Assembly: GCA_036365145.1 (NCBI GenBank)
Contig: JAEOAD010002765.1
Coordinates: 1-64,000, forward strand
DNA from: Orientallactaga sibirica
Taxonomy: Eukaryota > Chordata > Mammalia > Rodentia > Dipodidae
DNA: 64,000 nucleotides
Reading direction: 5' to 3'
The position numbers and the translations under genes were made by a program. Position 1 is the first letter of the stretch. The number at the start of each line of letters is the position of its first letter. Below, one piece after another: positions 51,398-61,260 of this stretch. The notes beneath the pieces were generated by a model, which made no database searches, was not told the origin of the DNA, and worked only from the letters and a program-made list of their open reading frames with translations.

Positions 51398-51405
51398 TAC
51401 AACTT
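51398..51405. repeat. LINE-1 target-site duplication, left copy
   Basis: TACAACTT, repeated at 54877-54884. Removing one copy and the LINE-1 restores the satellite phase exactly. Confidence 0.85.
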
Positions 51406-52555
51406 TTTTTTAATATATATATATTTATTTATATTATTTTGATTTTACATTCATAGTAAAGGTTCCATTGTCCTCCTCCCTGTCCTCCCTCTTTCAAAGG
51501 GACCCTTGTCAATGGGGAATGTGGGTCAAGCATTGTGAGGTTAGTTAAGAATTCTGGGGTGTTGGCCCCACTCTCTGTGCATAATGCCCCAACTGTGACT
51601 CTAACAATCTTTCCGCCCCATCTTCCTCAAGTTTCCCTGAGCCACATTGGGGTCATTTTAGTTCTGCTTCAGTGATGCGGTTTCGGGAGCCTCTGTGTCT
51701 CTGGATCTCTGGCTTAGTTGGAGGTGGATGTTCTCTGTGTTTATCTCCTTTGGCCTTTTGCTGGTGTCATGATCGCCATGAATACTTAACTCTTGCCCTT
51801 CCCCTGGGTTGTTCTATGGTTTCAGCTGGGGCCCTGGTGAGGTGTGGTTAGCTGATCCTCCCTTCAGGTTCGATGTCCACCTGAAAAAAGATAAGCAAAT
51901 TCTCCATCGGAGAGAAAAGTTAGTACTAGGTAGAAGGGATGACCATCTATGTTTTGGAGGGAAATTTATATGTGTTGGCTCTCTTCTAGCCCACATTTGG
52001 TGGTATGTTGATCTTGGAGACTGAGCTCATTTTTTGTACCTGGTTTTGACTTATTTCCCAGTTCCAGCAATGAGTTCCATTCCACTGAGTGGATCTATTA
52101 GCCAAATCAAGAGCAGTTGGTTACCCACCATGGCTGATTGCCACTACTGCACTTGTATGAGCATTACATCAAGTTGTTTCCTGCTGGGTATCTTAGACTG
52201 CCAGTTGTTTGGACAGATGTCGGTCATTTTCCCCCAGTTGCTTGTATAGCGCCCTCTGGTACTAGACTAGCTAACTGTCTGGGGACTGACCCTCTTCCAG
52301 ATTCTGAACATATCTCTCCGTGTTTGGTCTCACACACGTAAGCTCTCTTCAACAGTAGGGTCTTGCCATTAACCTTTGGTGGGTCACCAAGAACTCTGAC
52401 AGAAGTCTGTCTATTTTGGGAAACCTTGTAGGTGTTTCAGATCAACAGCTCATTGTGGAAGTTCACCCCATGCTGGCCCTGGGAGTTATAAGTCTGCACC
52501 TAGGGAAGGTGAGGGAAGAAAAAGATAATATAGAGGAGAAAGTGAGTATAGAGAG

Positions 52556-52615
52556 GGGAGGGAGAGAGAACGAGAGACAGAGAGAGAGAGAGAGAGAGAG
52601 AAGAGAGAGAGAAGC
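52556..52615. repeat. (GA)n microsatellite
   Basis: Imperfect GA-repeat of about 60 bp inside the LINE-1 3' UTR, purest around 52581-52600. Confidence 0.85.
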
Positions 52616-52769
52616 AGGACAAGATTAAGGTTGGCCTTCATGATGCTCTCTCCAGGTTCCTGTGGTTCGGGTGTTCCCTCTGCGGGCCTGCTGAAGGATC
52701 AATGTTTTAACCTGTTGTTCAGAATAAAGGGTTTTATAGTATCTTTTCCTTTTGGGTCCCAATTTGTAT

Positions 52770-52840
52770 CCCCCCTTGTTCTCCCTCCCACCCTCTGATT
52801 CCCTCCCACCCTTACCCTCCCTCCCTCCCACCCTCCCTTT
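52770..52840 (-). other. G-rich polypurine tract of the LINE-1 3' UTR
   Basis: On the minus strand several runs of three or more G (GGGAGGGAGGGAGGG and neighbours) sit within 70 bp, the kind of polypurine tract common in mammalian LINE-1 3' UTRs and able in principle to form a G-quadruplex. Confidence 0.75.
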
Positions 52841-52894
52841 TGTCTGGGCTTCAGAGTGTTTATTTGGTTTGGCCACCTGCCACATGGTTTCAGG

Positions 52895-54867
52895 TTAGGA
52901 GTGACAGATAAACGAGACCATGCGACGATTATCTTTTTGTGCTTGGGTGAGCTCACTGAGGATGATCTGTTCCATGTTTGACCATTTTTTTTCAAATTTC
53001 CTTATTTCATCTTTCCTTAGTGCTACGTAGAATTCCATAGTATAGATATACCACATCTTTGTTATCCATTCATCTAGTGATGGACACCTGGGTTGATTCC
53101 AGCTCTTTGCTATTATGAATTGAGCAGCTATAAACATGGTTGAGCAAATGTCTCTGATCTGAGACTTGGGGCCTTTAGGGTATATGCCCAATAAGGGAAT
53201 AACTGGGTCCATTGGTAGGTCTTTGGTCATCCTTTTCAGGAGTCTCCACATAGCTTTCCATAGTGGTTGAACCATTTTACATTCCCACCAGCAGTGAAAG
53301 GTTGTTCCTATTTCTCCACAGCCTCGCCAACATTCATTTTCATTATTTTTTTAATGCTAGCCATCCTTACTGGGGTAAGGTGGAATCTCATAGTTGTTTT
53401 AATTTGCATTTCCCTGATGATTAGGGATGTTGAACACTTTCTTAAATGTGCATTTGCTATTTGTATTTCTTCCTCTGAGAACTCCCTGTGCAGTTCTCTG
53501 CCCCACTTCGTGAGTGGGTTGTTTGATGATTTGTTTTTTAGGTTTTGGAGTTCTTTGTAGATTCTAGAAATCAGGCCTCTGTCAGTTGTATAGCTGGTGA
53601 AAATTTTCTCCCATTCTGTAGGTAATCTGCTGGCTTTGGTTATAGTATTTTTGTCAGTGAAAAAGCTTTTCAGCTTCATGTGATCCCAATGGTTGAGTGA
53701 TTGATTTCCTGAGCTGTTGGGGTTTTGTTCAGGAAATCTTTTCCCACTCCTATATCGTGGAAGGTTCCTCCTATTTTTTCTTCCAGTAGCAGCATAGTTT
53801 CTGGTTTTATATTATGGTCTTTGATCCATTTGGACTGAATTTTTGTGCATGGAGAGATGTGTGGGTCGAGTTTCATTTTCCTACATATGGTTGTCCAGTT
53901 TGTCCAGCACCATTTGTTGAAGATGCTGTCCTTTCTCCATTCTACATTGCTAGGGCCTTTGTCAAATATCAAGTAGCTGTAGTTTCTTGACCCAAAATCT
54001 GGGTCTTCAATTCTGTTCCATTGGTCTATATTCCTGTTTTTGAGCCAGTACCAGATTGTTTTTTATTACAATGGCTTTGTAGTATAACTTTACATCAGAT
54101 ATGGTGATGCCTCCAGAGGTGCTTCTTTTGCTGAGGATGAGCTTGGATATCCGAGGCCTTCTGCCTTTCCATATGAATTTTGAGATAGTTTTTTCTATCT
54201 CATTGAAGAAGGAAGTTGGGATTTTTATTGGCATTGCATTGAATCTATAAAGTGCTTTTGGTAAAATTGCCATTTTCACAATGTTAATTCTACCAATCCA
54301 GGAACATGGGAGGTCTTTCCATTTTTGTAGGACTTCCTCAATTTCTTTTTTGAGAGTTTTTATGTTTTCATTGTACAGGTCTTTCACTTCCTTAGTTAAT
54401 GTTATTCCAAGGTATTTTATTTTCTTTGTTGCAATTGAAAATGGGATGATGTTAGTTATTTCTTTTTCTGTCTCTTTGTCCTTTGCATACAGAAAGGCTA
54501 CTGATTTCTGTGCATTGATTTTGTATCCTGCTACTTTGCTGAAGGCTCTAATCACCTTTAAGAGTTTTGAGATGGAAGTTCTCGGGTCACTAATGTACAG
54601 AATCATGTCATCTGCAAATAGGGCTAACTTAACTTCTTCATTTCCAATTTGTATCCTTTTGATTTCTTTGTCCTGTCTTATTGATTGAGCTAATACTTCT
54701 AGCACTATGTTGAATAGCAGAGGTGAGAGTGGACACCCCTGCCTTGTTCCTGACCTCAATGGGAATTCCTTTAGTCTATCCCCATTAAGAATTACTTGGG
54801 CTTTAGGTGCTTTATATATCGCCTTTATTATGTTGAGATATAGGCCATCCATGCCTATTCTCTCCAA
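52895..54867 (-). pseudogene. LINE-1 ORF2 remnant (RT to C-terminus)
   Basis: Reads from 54867 leftwards. The first open block (54867-54007, 286 codons) has RT motifs [15 protein letters not shown] and the catalytic FADD at block residues 84-87 (54618-54607), followed by the thumb-like [10 protein letters not shown] and [10 protein letters not shown] blocks. Frame changes or stops separate it from blocks at 53972-53676, 53679-53308 and 53332-52895. The last contains the Cys-rich C-terminal motif CX3CX7HX4C (53332-53279) and ends at TGA or equivalent at 52895, the normal ORF2 end. In a live element this protein nicks target DNA and reverse-transcribes the LINE RNA. Here the endonuclease is missing and the frame is broken. 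Plus-strand ORFs over this stretch are shadows. Confidence 0.92.
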
Positions 54868-54876
54868 TGTTTTGAT

Positions 54877-57800
54877 TACAACTTGTTAAGTTGTACAAAC
54901 TAGGAGAGTTTGAACGTGCTATGATCTACACTGTTTGTAGAAAAGCAAGTAATTGCTAGGGCTGAACAAGATTATTTCACTCAATACAGGCTTCGGCAAT
55001 GATGATCTTTCTTTTCTTACCAAACTACAGTAGAAAAGAACTGAAACTAGTAAATTCTACAACTTGTTAAGTTGGACAAGCTAGGAGAGTTCAAACTTGC
55101 TATGATCTACACTCTTTGTAGAAAGGTAACTCATTCCTAGTGCCGAACAAGCTTGTTTCGCACAGTACATTATTTGGCAAAGAAGATGTTTCTTTTCTTA
55201 CCAAACTACATTAGAAACGAAAACAAACTAGTAAATTCGACAACTTGTTAAGTTGTACAAGCTAGGAGAGTTTGAACTTGCTATGATCTACACTCTTTGT
55301 AGAAAAGCAACTCATTCCTAGAGCTGAACAAGCTTATTTCGCACAGTAGAGTGTTTGGCAATGAAGATGTTTCATTTCTTACCAAATTACATTGGAAAAG
55401 AAACGGAACTAGTAAATTGTACAACTTTTTAGATTGCAAAAACGAGGAATGTTAGAACTTGCTGTGATCTACACTATTTGTAGCCAAGCAACTGATTCCT
55501 AGAGATGAACAAGATTATTTTGCTCAGTACAGGGTTCGGCAATGAAGATGTTGCTTTTCTTACCAAACTACAACAGAAATCAAATGGAAGTAGTAAATTC
55601 TACAACTTGTTAAGTTGGACAAACTAGGAGAGTTCAAACTTGCTATGATCTACACTCTTTGTAGAAAGGCAACTCATTCCTAGTGCCGAACAGGCTTATT
55701 TCACTCAGTACAAAGTTCGGCAATGAACATGTTCCTTTTCCTACCAAACTACATTAGAAAGGAAACGAAACTAGTAAATTGTACAACTTGTTAAGTTTTA
55801 CAAACTAGGAAAGGTTGAAGTAGCTATGCTGTACACTCTTTTAGAAAAGCATCTCAGTCCAGGTGCTGAACAAGCTTATTTCGCACAGTCCAGTGTTCGG
55901 CAATAAAGATGATTCTTTTCTTACCAAACTATAGTAGAAACGAATCGTAACTAGTAAATTGTACTTGTTAGATTGCACAAACTAGGAAAGTTGGAACTTG
56001 CTGTAATCTACATTCTTTGTAGAAAAGCAACTCATTCCTAGAGCCGAACAAGCTTATTTCGCTCTCTATAGTGTTTGGCATTGAAGATGTTTCTTTTCTT
56101 ACCAAACTTCATAAGAAATGAAACAAAACCAATAAATTGTACAACTTGTTAAATTGACAAACGAGGAATGTTTGAACTTCCTGTGATATACATTTTTTGT
56201 AGAAATGCCACTCATTCCTAGTGCTGAACAAGCTTATTTCACACAGTACACTGTATGGGAATGAAGATGTTTCTTTTCTTATCAAACTACAGCATAAACG
56301 AAATGAAGCTAGTAAATTGTATAAGGTGATAGATTGCACAAATGAGGAAAGTTTGAACTTACTGTGATCTACACTCTTTGTACAAAAGCAACTGATTCCT
56401 AGAGATGAACAAGCTTATTTTGCACAGTACAGTGTTAGGCAAAGAAGATGTTTCTTTTCTTACCAAACTACATTAGAAATGAAATGAAAATAGTAAATTG
56501 TACAACTTGTTAGATTGCACAAACGAGTAAAGTTAGAAGTTGCTGTGATCTACACCCTTTGTACAAAAGCAACTCATTCCTAGAGATGAACAAGCTTATT
56601 TCGCACAGTACAGTTTTCTGCAATGAAGATGTTTCTTTTCTTACCAAACTACAGTAGAAATGAAACGAAATTAGTAAATTGTACATCTTGTTATATTGCA
56701 CAAACGAGGAAATTTAGAACTTGCTGTGACCTACACTCTTTGTAGACAAGCAACTGATTCCTATTGATGAACAAGCTTATTTCGCTAAGTACAGGGTCGG
56801 CAATGAAGATGTTTCTTGTCTTACCAAACTACAGCAGAAATCAAATGGAAGTAGTCAATTCTTCAACTTGTTAACTTGGACAAACTAGGAGAGTTCAAAC
56901 TTACTATGATCTACACTCTTTGTAGAAAGGCAACTCATTCCTAGTGCCGAACAAGCTTATTTCGCACAGTACAGTATTTGGCAATGAAGATGTCTCTTTT
57001 CTTACCAAACTACATTAGAAAGGAAAAGAAACTTGTAAATTCGACAAGTTGTTTAGTTGGAAAAACTAGGAGAGTTCAAACTTGCTATGATCTACACTCT
57101 TTGTAGAAAGGCAACTCATTCCTAGTGCTGAACAAGCTTATTTCGCACAGTAGAATGTTTGAAAATGAAGATGTTTCTTTTCTTACCAAATTACATTAGA
57201 AACGAAATGGAACTAGTAAATTGTACAACTTGTTAGATTGCACAAAGTAGGAAAGTTAGAACTTGTTGTGATCTACACTCTTTGTAGAAAAATAACTCAT
57301 TGCTAGAACCAAATAAGCTTATTTCTCTCAGAACAGTGTTTGGCAACGAAGATGATTATTTTCTTACCAAACGTCATTAGAAATGAAACGAAACCAGCAA
57401 ATTGTACAACTTGTTAAATTGCACAAAGGAGGAAAGTTTGAACTTCCTGTGATCTACATTGTTTGTAGAAACGCCACTCATTCCTAGTGCTGAACAAGCT
57501 CATTTCACACAGTACAGTGTTCGGCAATGAAGATGTTTCTTTTCTTACCAAACTACAGCAGAAAAGAAATGAAACTAGTAAATTGTACAACTTGTTAGAT
57601 TGCACAAACGAGGACAGGTTGAACTTGCTGTGATCTACACTCTTTGTACAAAAGTAACTCATTCATAGAACCAAACAAGCTTATTTCCCTCAGTACAGTT
57701 TTTGGCAATGAAGATGTTTCTTTTCTTACCAAACTACATTAGAAACGAACCGAAACTAGTAAATGCTATAATTTGTTAAGTTGTACAAATGAGGAGAGTT

Positions 57801-58895
57801 TGAACTTGCTCTGACGTAAAGTCTTTGCAAAAAAGCAACTAATTACTAGAACTGAACAAGCTTATTTCGCTCAGTACAGGGTATGGCAATGAAGATGTTT
57901 CTTTTCTTTGCAAACCTCATTAGAAATGAAATGCAAGTAGTACATTTTACAATTTTTAAGTTGTACAAACAAGGAGAGTTTGAACTTGCTATGATCTACA
58001 CTCTTTGTAGAAAAACAACTCACTCCTAGAGCTGAACAAGCTTATTTCGCTCAGTACAGTGTTTGGCAATGAAGATGTTTCTTTTCTTACCAAACATCAT
58101 AAGCAATGAAATGAAACCATAAATTGTACAACTTTTTAAATTGCACAAACGAGGAAAGTTTGAACTTCCTGTGATATACATTGTTTGTAGAAACGCCACT
58201 CATTCCTACTGCTTAACAAGCTTATTTTGCTCAATACAGGGTTCGGCAATGAAGATGTTTCTTTTCTTACCAAACTACATTAGAATAGAAATTGTACAGC
58301 TTTTCAGATTGCACAAAAGAGGAAAGTTAGAATTGCTGTGATCTATACTGTTTGTAGAAACGGTATTCATTCCTAGTGCTGAACAAGCTTATTTCACACA
58401 GTACAGTGTTCGGCAAATAAGAGGTTTCTTTTCTTACCAAACTACATTAGAAATGAAACGATACTATTGAATTGTACAACTTGTTAGATTGCACAAACTA
58501 GGAAAGTTAGGACTTGCTGTGATCTACACTCTTTCTACAAAATCAACTCATTCCTATAGATGAACAAGCTTACTTCGCACAGTACAGTGTTTGGCAATGA
58601 AGATATTTATTTTCTTACTAAACTACAGTAGAAATGAAACGAAACTACTAAATTCTACAACTTGTTAAGTTGGACAAACTAGGAGAGTTTGAACATGCTA
58701 TGATTCACACTCTTTGTAAAAAACAACTCATTCCTAGAGATGAACAAGCTTATTTTGCTCCATACAGGGTTTGGGAATGAAGATGTTTCTTTTCTTACCA
58801 AACTACAGCAGAAATCAAATGGAAGTAGTAAATTCTACAACTTGTTAAGTTGGACAAAGTAGGAGAGTTTGAACTTGCTATGATCTACACTTAGC
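54877..58895 (+). repeat. Class B satellite array, middle block
   Basis: Resumes after the LINE-1 with the duplicated TACAACTT, in the same phase and orientation as before it. About 22 diverged monomers, often with TTGCACAAACGAGG or TTGGACAAACTAGG variants. Short deletions occur, as around 55960 and 58290. No gene is present; minus-strand ORFs of 60-80 codons (for example 56109-56339 and 57414-57662) run across monomer joins and are chance. The block ends at the orientation switch. Confidence 0.92.
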
Positions 58896-59097
58896 ACTTA
58901 ACAAGTTGTGGAATTACTACTTCCATTTGATTTCTGCTGTAGTTTGGCAAGAAAAGAAACATCTTCATTCCCAAACCCTGTATGGAGCAAAATAAGCTTG
59001 GTCATCTCTAGGAATGAGTTGTTTTCTACAAAGAGTGTAAATCATACCAAGTTTAAACTCTCCTAGTTTGTCCAACTTAACAAGTTGCAGAATTTAC
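58651..59097. repeat. Fold-back inversion junction in the satellite
   Basis: The left arm, about 58651-58850, and the right arm, about 58896-59097, are near reverse complements. They share rare variants such as the CATACAGGGTTTGGGAATGAAG block (reverse complement on the right), ACAGCAGAAATCAAATGG and CTAGAGATGA. The spacer is about 45 bp and belongs only to the left monomer. Beyond the arms the monomer types no longer pair (GAAACGAAACTACTAAAT on the left versus the ATCAAATGGAAGTAGTAAAT type on the right), which sets arm length at about 200 bp. Confidence 0.85.
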
Positions 59098-60387
59098 TAC
59101 TTCCATTTGATTTCTGTTGTAGTTTGGTAAGAAAAGAAACATCTTCGTTGCCGAACCCTGTACTGAGCGAAATAAGCTTGTTCAGCTCTAGGAATGAGTT
59201 GCTTTTCTACAAAAAAGAGTGTAGATCACAGCAAGTTCAAACTCTCCTGGTTTGTACAACTTAACAAGCTGTAGAATTTACTAGTTTCATTTTGTTTCTA
59301 CTGTAGTTTCGTAAGGAAATAATCATCTTCATTGCCGATCACTGTACTGTGCAAAATAAGCTTGTTCAGCAATAGGAATGAGTTGCTTTTCTACAAAGAG
59401 TGTAGATCATAGGAAGTTTGAACTGTCCTACTTTGTGCAACTTAACAAGTTGTACAATTTACTACTTCCATTTCATTTCTGCTGTAGTTTGCTAAGAAAA
59501 GAAACATCTTCATTGCCGAACACTCTACTATGCGAAATAAGCTTGTTCAACACTAGGAATGAGTGGCCTTTCTACAAAGAGTGTAGATCATAGCAAGTTT
59601 GAACTCTCCTAGTTTTTACAACTTAACAAGTTGTAGAATTTGGTAAGAAAACAAACATCTTCATTGCCAAACACTATACTGTGCGAAATAAGCTTTTTCA
59701 GCCCTAGGAATGAGTTCCTTTTCTACAAAAGTTGTAGATCACAGCAAGTTCAAACTATCCTTGTTTGCGCAATCTACCAAGTTGTACAATTTAGTAGCTT
59801 CATTTCATTTCAAATGTAGTTTCGTAAGAAAAGAGACATCTTCATTGCCAAAAACTGTACTGTGCAAAGTAGCTTGTTGAGCTGTAGGAATGAGTTTCTT
59901 TTCTACAAAGAGTGTAGATCACTGTAAGTTCAAACTTTCCTGGCTTGTACAATCTAAGAAGACGTACAATTTAGGAGCTTCATTTCATTTCTAATGTAAT
60001 TGGATAAGAAAAGAAGCTTCTTCATTGCCACACACTGTACTCTGCGAAATAAGCTTTTTCAGCTCTATGAATGAGATGCTTTCGTACGAACACGGAAGAT
60101 AACAGCAAGTTCAAACCTTCCTCGTTTGTACGATGTAACAAGTTGTACAATTTACTAGCTTCATTTCATTTCTAATGTAGTTTGGTAAGAAAAGAAGCAT
60201 CTTCATTGCTGAACACAGTACTCTGCGAAATAAGCTTGTTCAGCTCTAGGAATGAGTTGCTTTCTACGAAGATTGTAGAACACAGCAAGTTCAAAGTTTT
60301 CGCATTTGTACAATCTACCAGGTTGCACAATTTAGTAGCTTCGTTTCATTTTGAATGTAGTTTTGTAGGAAAAGATACATCTTCAAA
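58896..60387 (-). repeat. Class B satellite array, inverted block 1
   Basis: About eight monomers of class B read on the minus strand. Plus-strand words are reverse complements of those to the left (AGAAAAGAAACATCTTC, AAATAAGCTTGTTCAGC, CTACAAAGAGTGTAGATC). One variant carries the perfect 10-bp palindrome TTCGTACGAA at 60081-60090. A deletion lies near 59640. No gene is present. Confidence 0.92.
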
Positions 60388-60545
60388 GCCGGGCGTGGTG
60401 GCGCACGTCTTTAATCCCAGCACTCGGGAGGCAGAGGTAGGAGGATTGCCGAGACTTCGAGGCCACCCTGAGACTACATAGTTAATTCCAGGTCAGCCTA
60501 GACCAGAGTGAGACCCTACCTCGCAAAACAAAAAAAAAAAAAAAA
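60388..60545 (+). mobile_element. B1-type SINE (7SL-derived) no. 1
   Basis: Starts GCCGGGCGTGGTGGCGCACG, contains the Pol III A-box region, TTTAATCCCAGCACTCGGGA and AGACCCTACC, and ends in a long A-run. The B box is altered (ACTTCGAGGC). The target duplication AAAGATACATCTTCA is present at 60371-60385 and 60546-60560. Removing the insert restores a normal inverted monomer. Confidence 0.95.
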
Positions 60546-61100
60546 AAAGATACATCTTCATTGCTGTACACTGTACTTGGGGAAATAAGCTTGTTCAGCT
60601 CTAGGAATGAGTTGCTTTTCTACAAAGAGTTTAGATCACAGCAAGTTAAAACTTTCCTTGTTTGTACAATCTACCAAGTTTTACAATTTCGTAGCTTCAT
60701 TACATTTCTAATGTACTTTGATAAGAAAAGAAATATCTTCATTTCCGAGCACTGTACTCTGCGAAATAAGCTTGTTCAGCTCTAGGAATGAGATGCTTTA
60801 ATACGAACACGGAAGATAACAGCAGGTTCAAACTTCCTCCCTTGTACAGTCTAACAAGTTGTACAATTTACTAGCTTCGTTTCATTTCTAATGTAGTTTG
60901 GTAAGAAAAGAAACATCTTCATTGCCGAACACTGTACTGTATGAAATAAGGTTGTTCAGCTCTAGGAATGAGTTGCTTTTCTATGAAGAATGTAGATCAC
61001 AGCAAGTTCAAACTTCATTGGTTTCTACAATCCAACAAGTTGCACAGTTTATCAGTTTCCTATAGTTTCTCATGCAGTTTGGTAAGAAAGCAAACATCTA
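60546..61100 (-). repeat. Class B satellite array, inverted block 2
   Basis: About three monomers between the two B1 elements. A TTTAATACGAACACGG variant at about 60797 is the decayed counterpart of the TTCGTACGAA monomer at 60081, three monomers away once the SINE is discounted. No gene is present. Confidence 0.9.
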
Positions 61101-61260
61101 GGCCGAGCGTGGTGGCACACGCCTTTAATCCCGGCACTCTGGAGGCAGAGGTAGGAGGATCGCCGAGAGTTCGAGGCCACCCTGAGACTGCCTAGTTAAT
61201 TCCAGGTCAGCCTGGACCAGAGTGAGACCCTACCTTGCAAAACCAAAAAAAAAAAAAAAA
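61101..61260 (+). mobile_element. B1-type SINE no. 2
   Basis: Starts GGCCGAGCGTGGTGGCACAC, with B box AGTTCGAGGC intact, then AGACCCTACC and an A-run of about 16. The flanking duplication is imperfect (AAAGCAAACATCT versus AAAGTAAACCTCT). Same orientation as SINE no. 1 and inserted at the same point of the satellite monomer. Confidence 0.93.

Larger units (their letters stand above)
47307..51405 (+). repeat. Class B satellite array, left block
   Basis: About 23 monomers of roughly 180 bp, same family and orientation as class A but more diverged, mainly by substitutions. At least three interleaved monomer types are seen: one with AAACGAAAAGAAACTAGTAAATTC, one with ACAACAGAAATCAAATGGAAG, and one with TTTTTAGATTGCACAAACG and AGTTAGAAC. 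Some type combinations recur at multi-monomer spacing. Most monomers have GCAACTC, breaking dyad 3. The block ends inside dyad 1, where the LINE-1 entered. No gene is present. Confidence 0.93.
51406..52894 (-). other. LINE-1 3' untranslated region
   Basis: No supported gene. On the minus strand it carries a CT-run opposite the plus-strand (GA)n at about 52556-52615, a G-rich tract opposite the C-rich 52770-52840, an AATAAA (plus strand TTTATT at 51424-51429) and a short A tail. Short ORFs at 51809-52341 on the plus strand lie in this UTR and show no family resemblance. Confidence 0.8.
51406..54876 (-). mobile_element. 5'-truncated LINE-1
   Basis: About 3.47 kb on the minus strand: poly(A) seen as a T-run at the left, a 3' UTR of about 1.5 kb, then the C-terminal half of ORF2. 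The 5' end falls in the RT domain, typical of incomplete target-primed reverse transcription. It is flanked by an 8-bp duplication (TACAACTT) of the satellite. ORF1, the endonuclease and the 5' UTR are absent, so it is immobile. ORF2 frame breaks suggest it is older than the provirus. Confidence 0.95.

Noticed and set aside
51809..52628. Plus-strand ORFs of about 70 codons in the LINE-1 3' UTR
   Set aside because: They lie in LINE-1 3' UTR read on the wrong strand, and one is only the GA-repeat translated.
54281..54889. Plus-strand ORFs opposite LINE-1 ORF2
   Set aside because: Antisense shadows of the RT domain.
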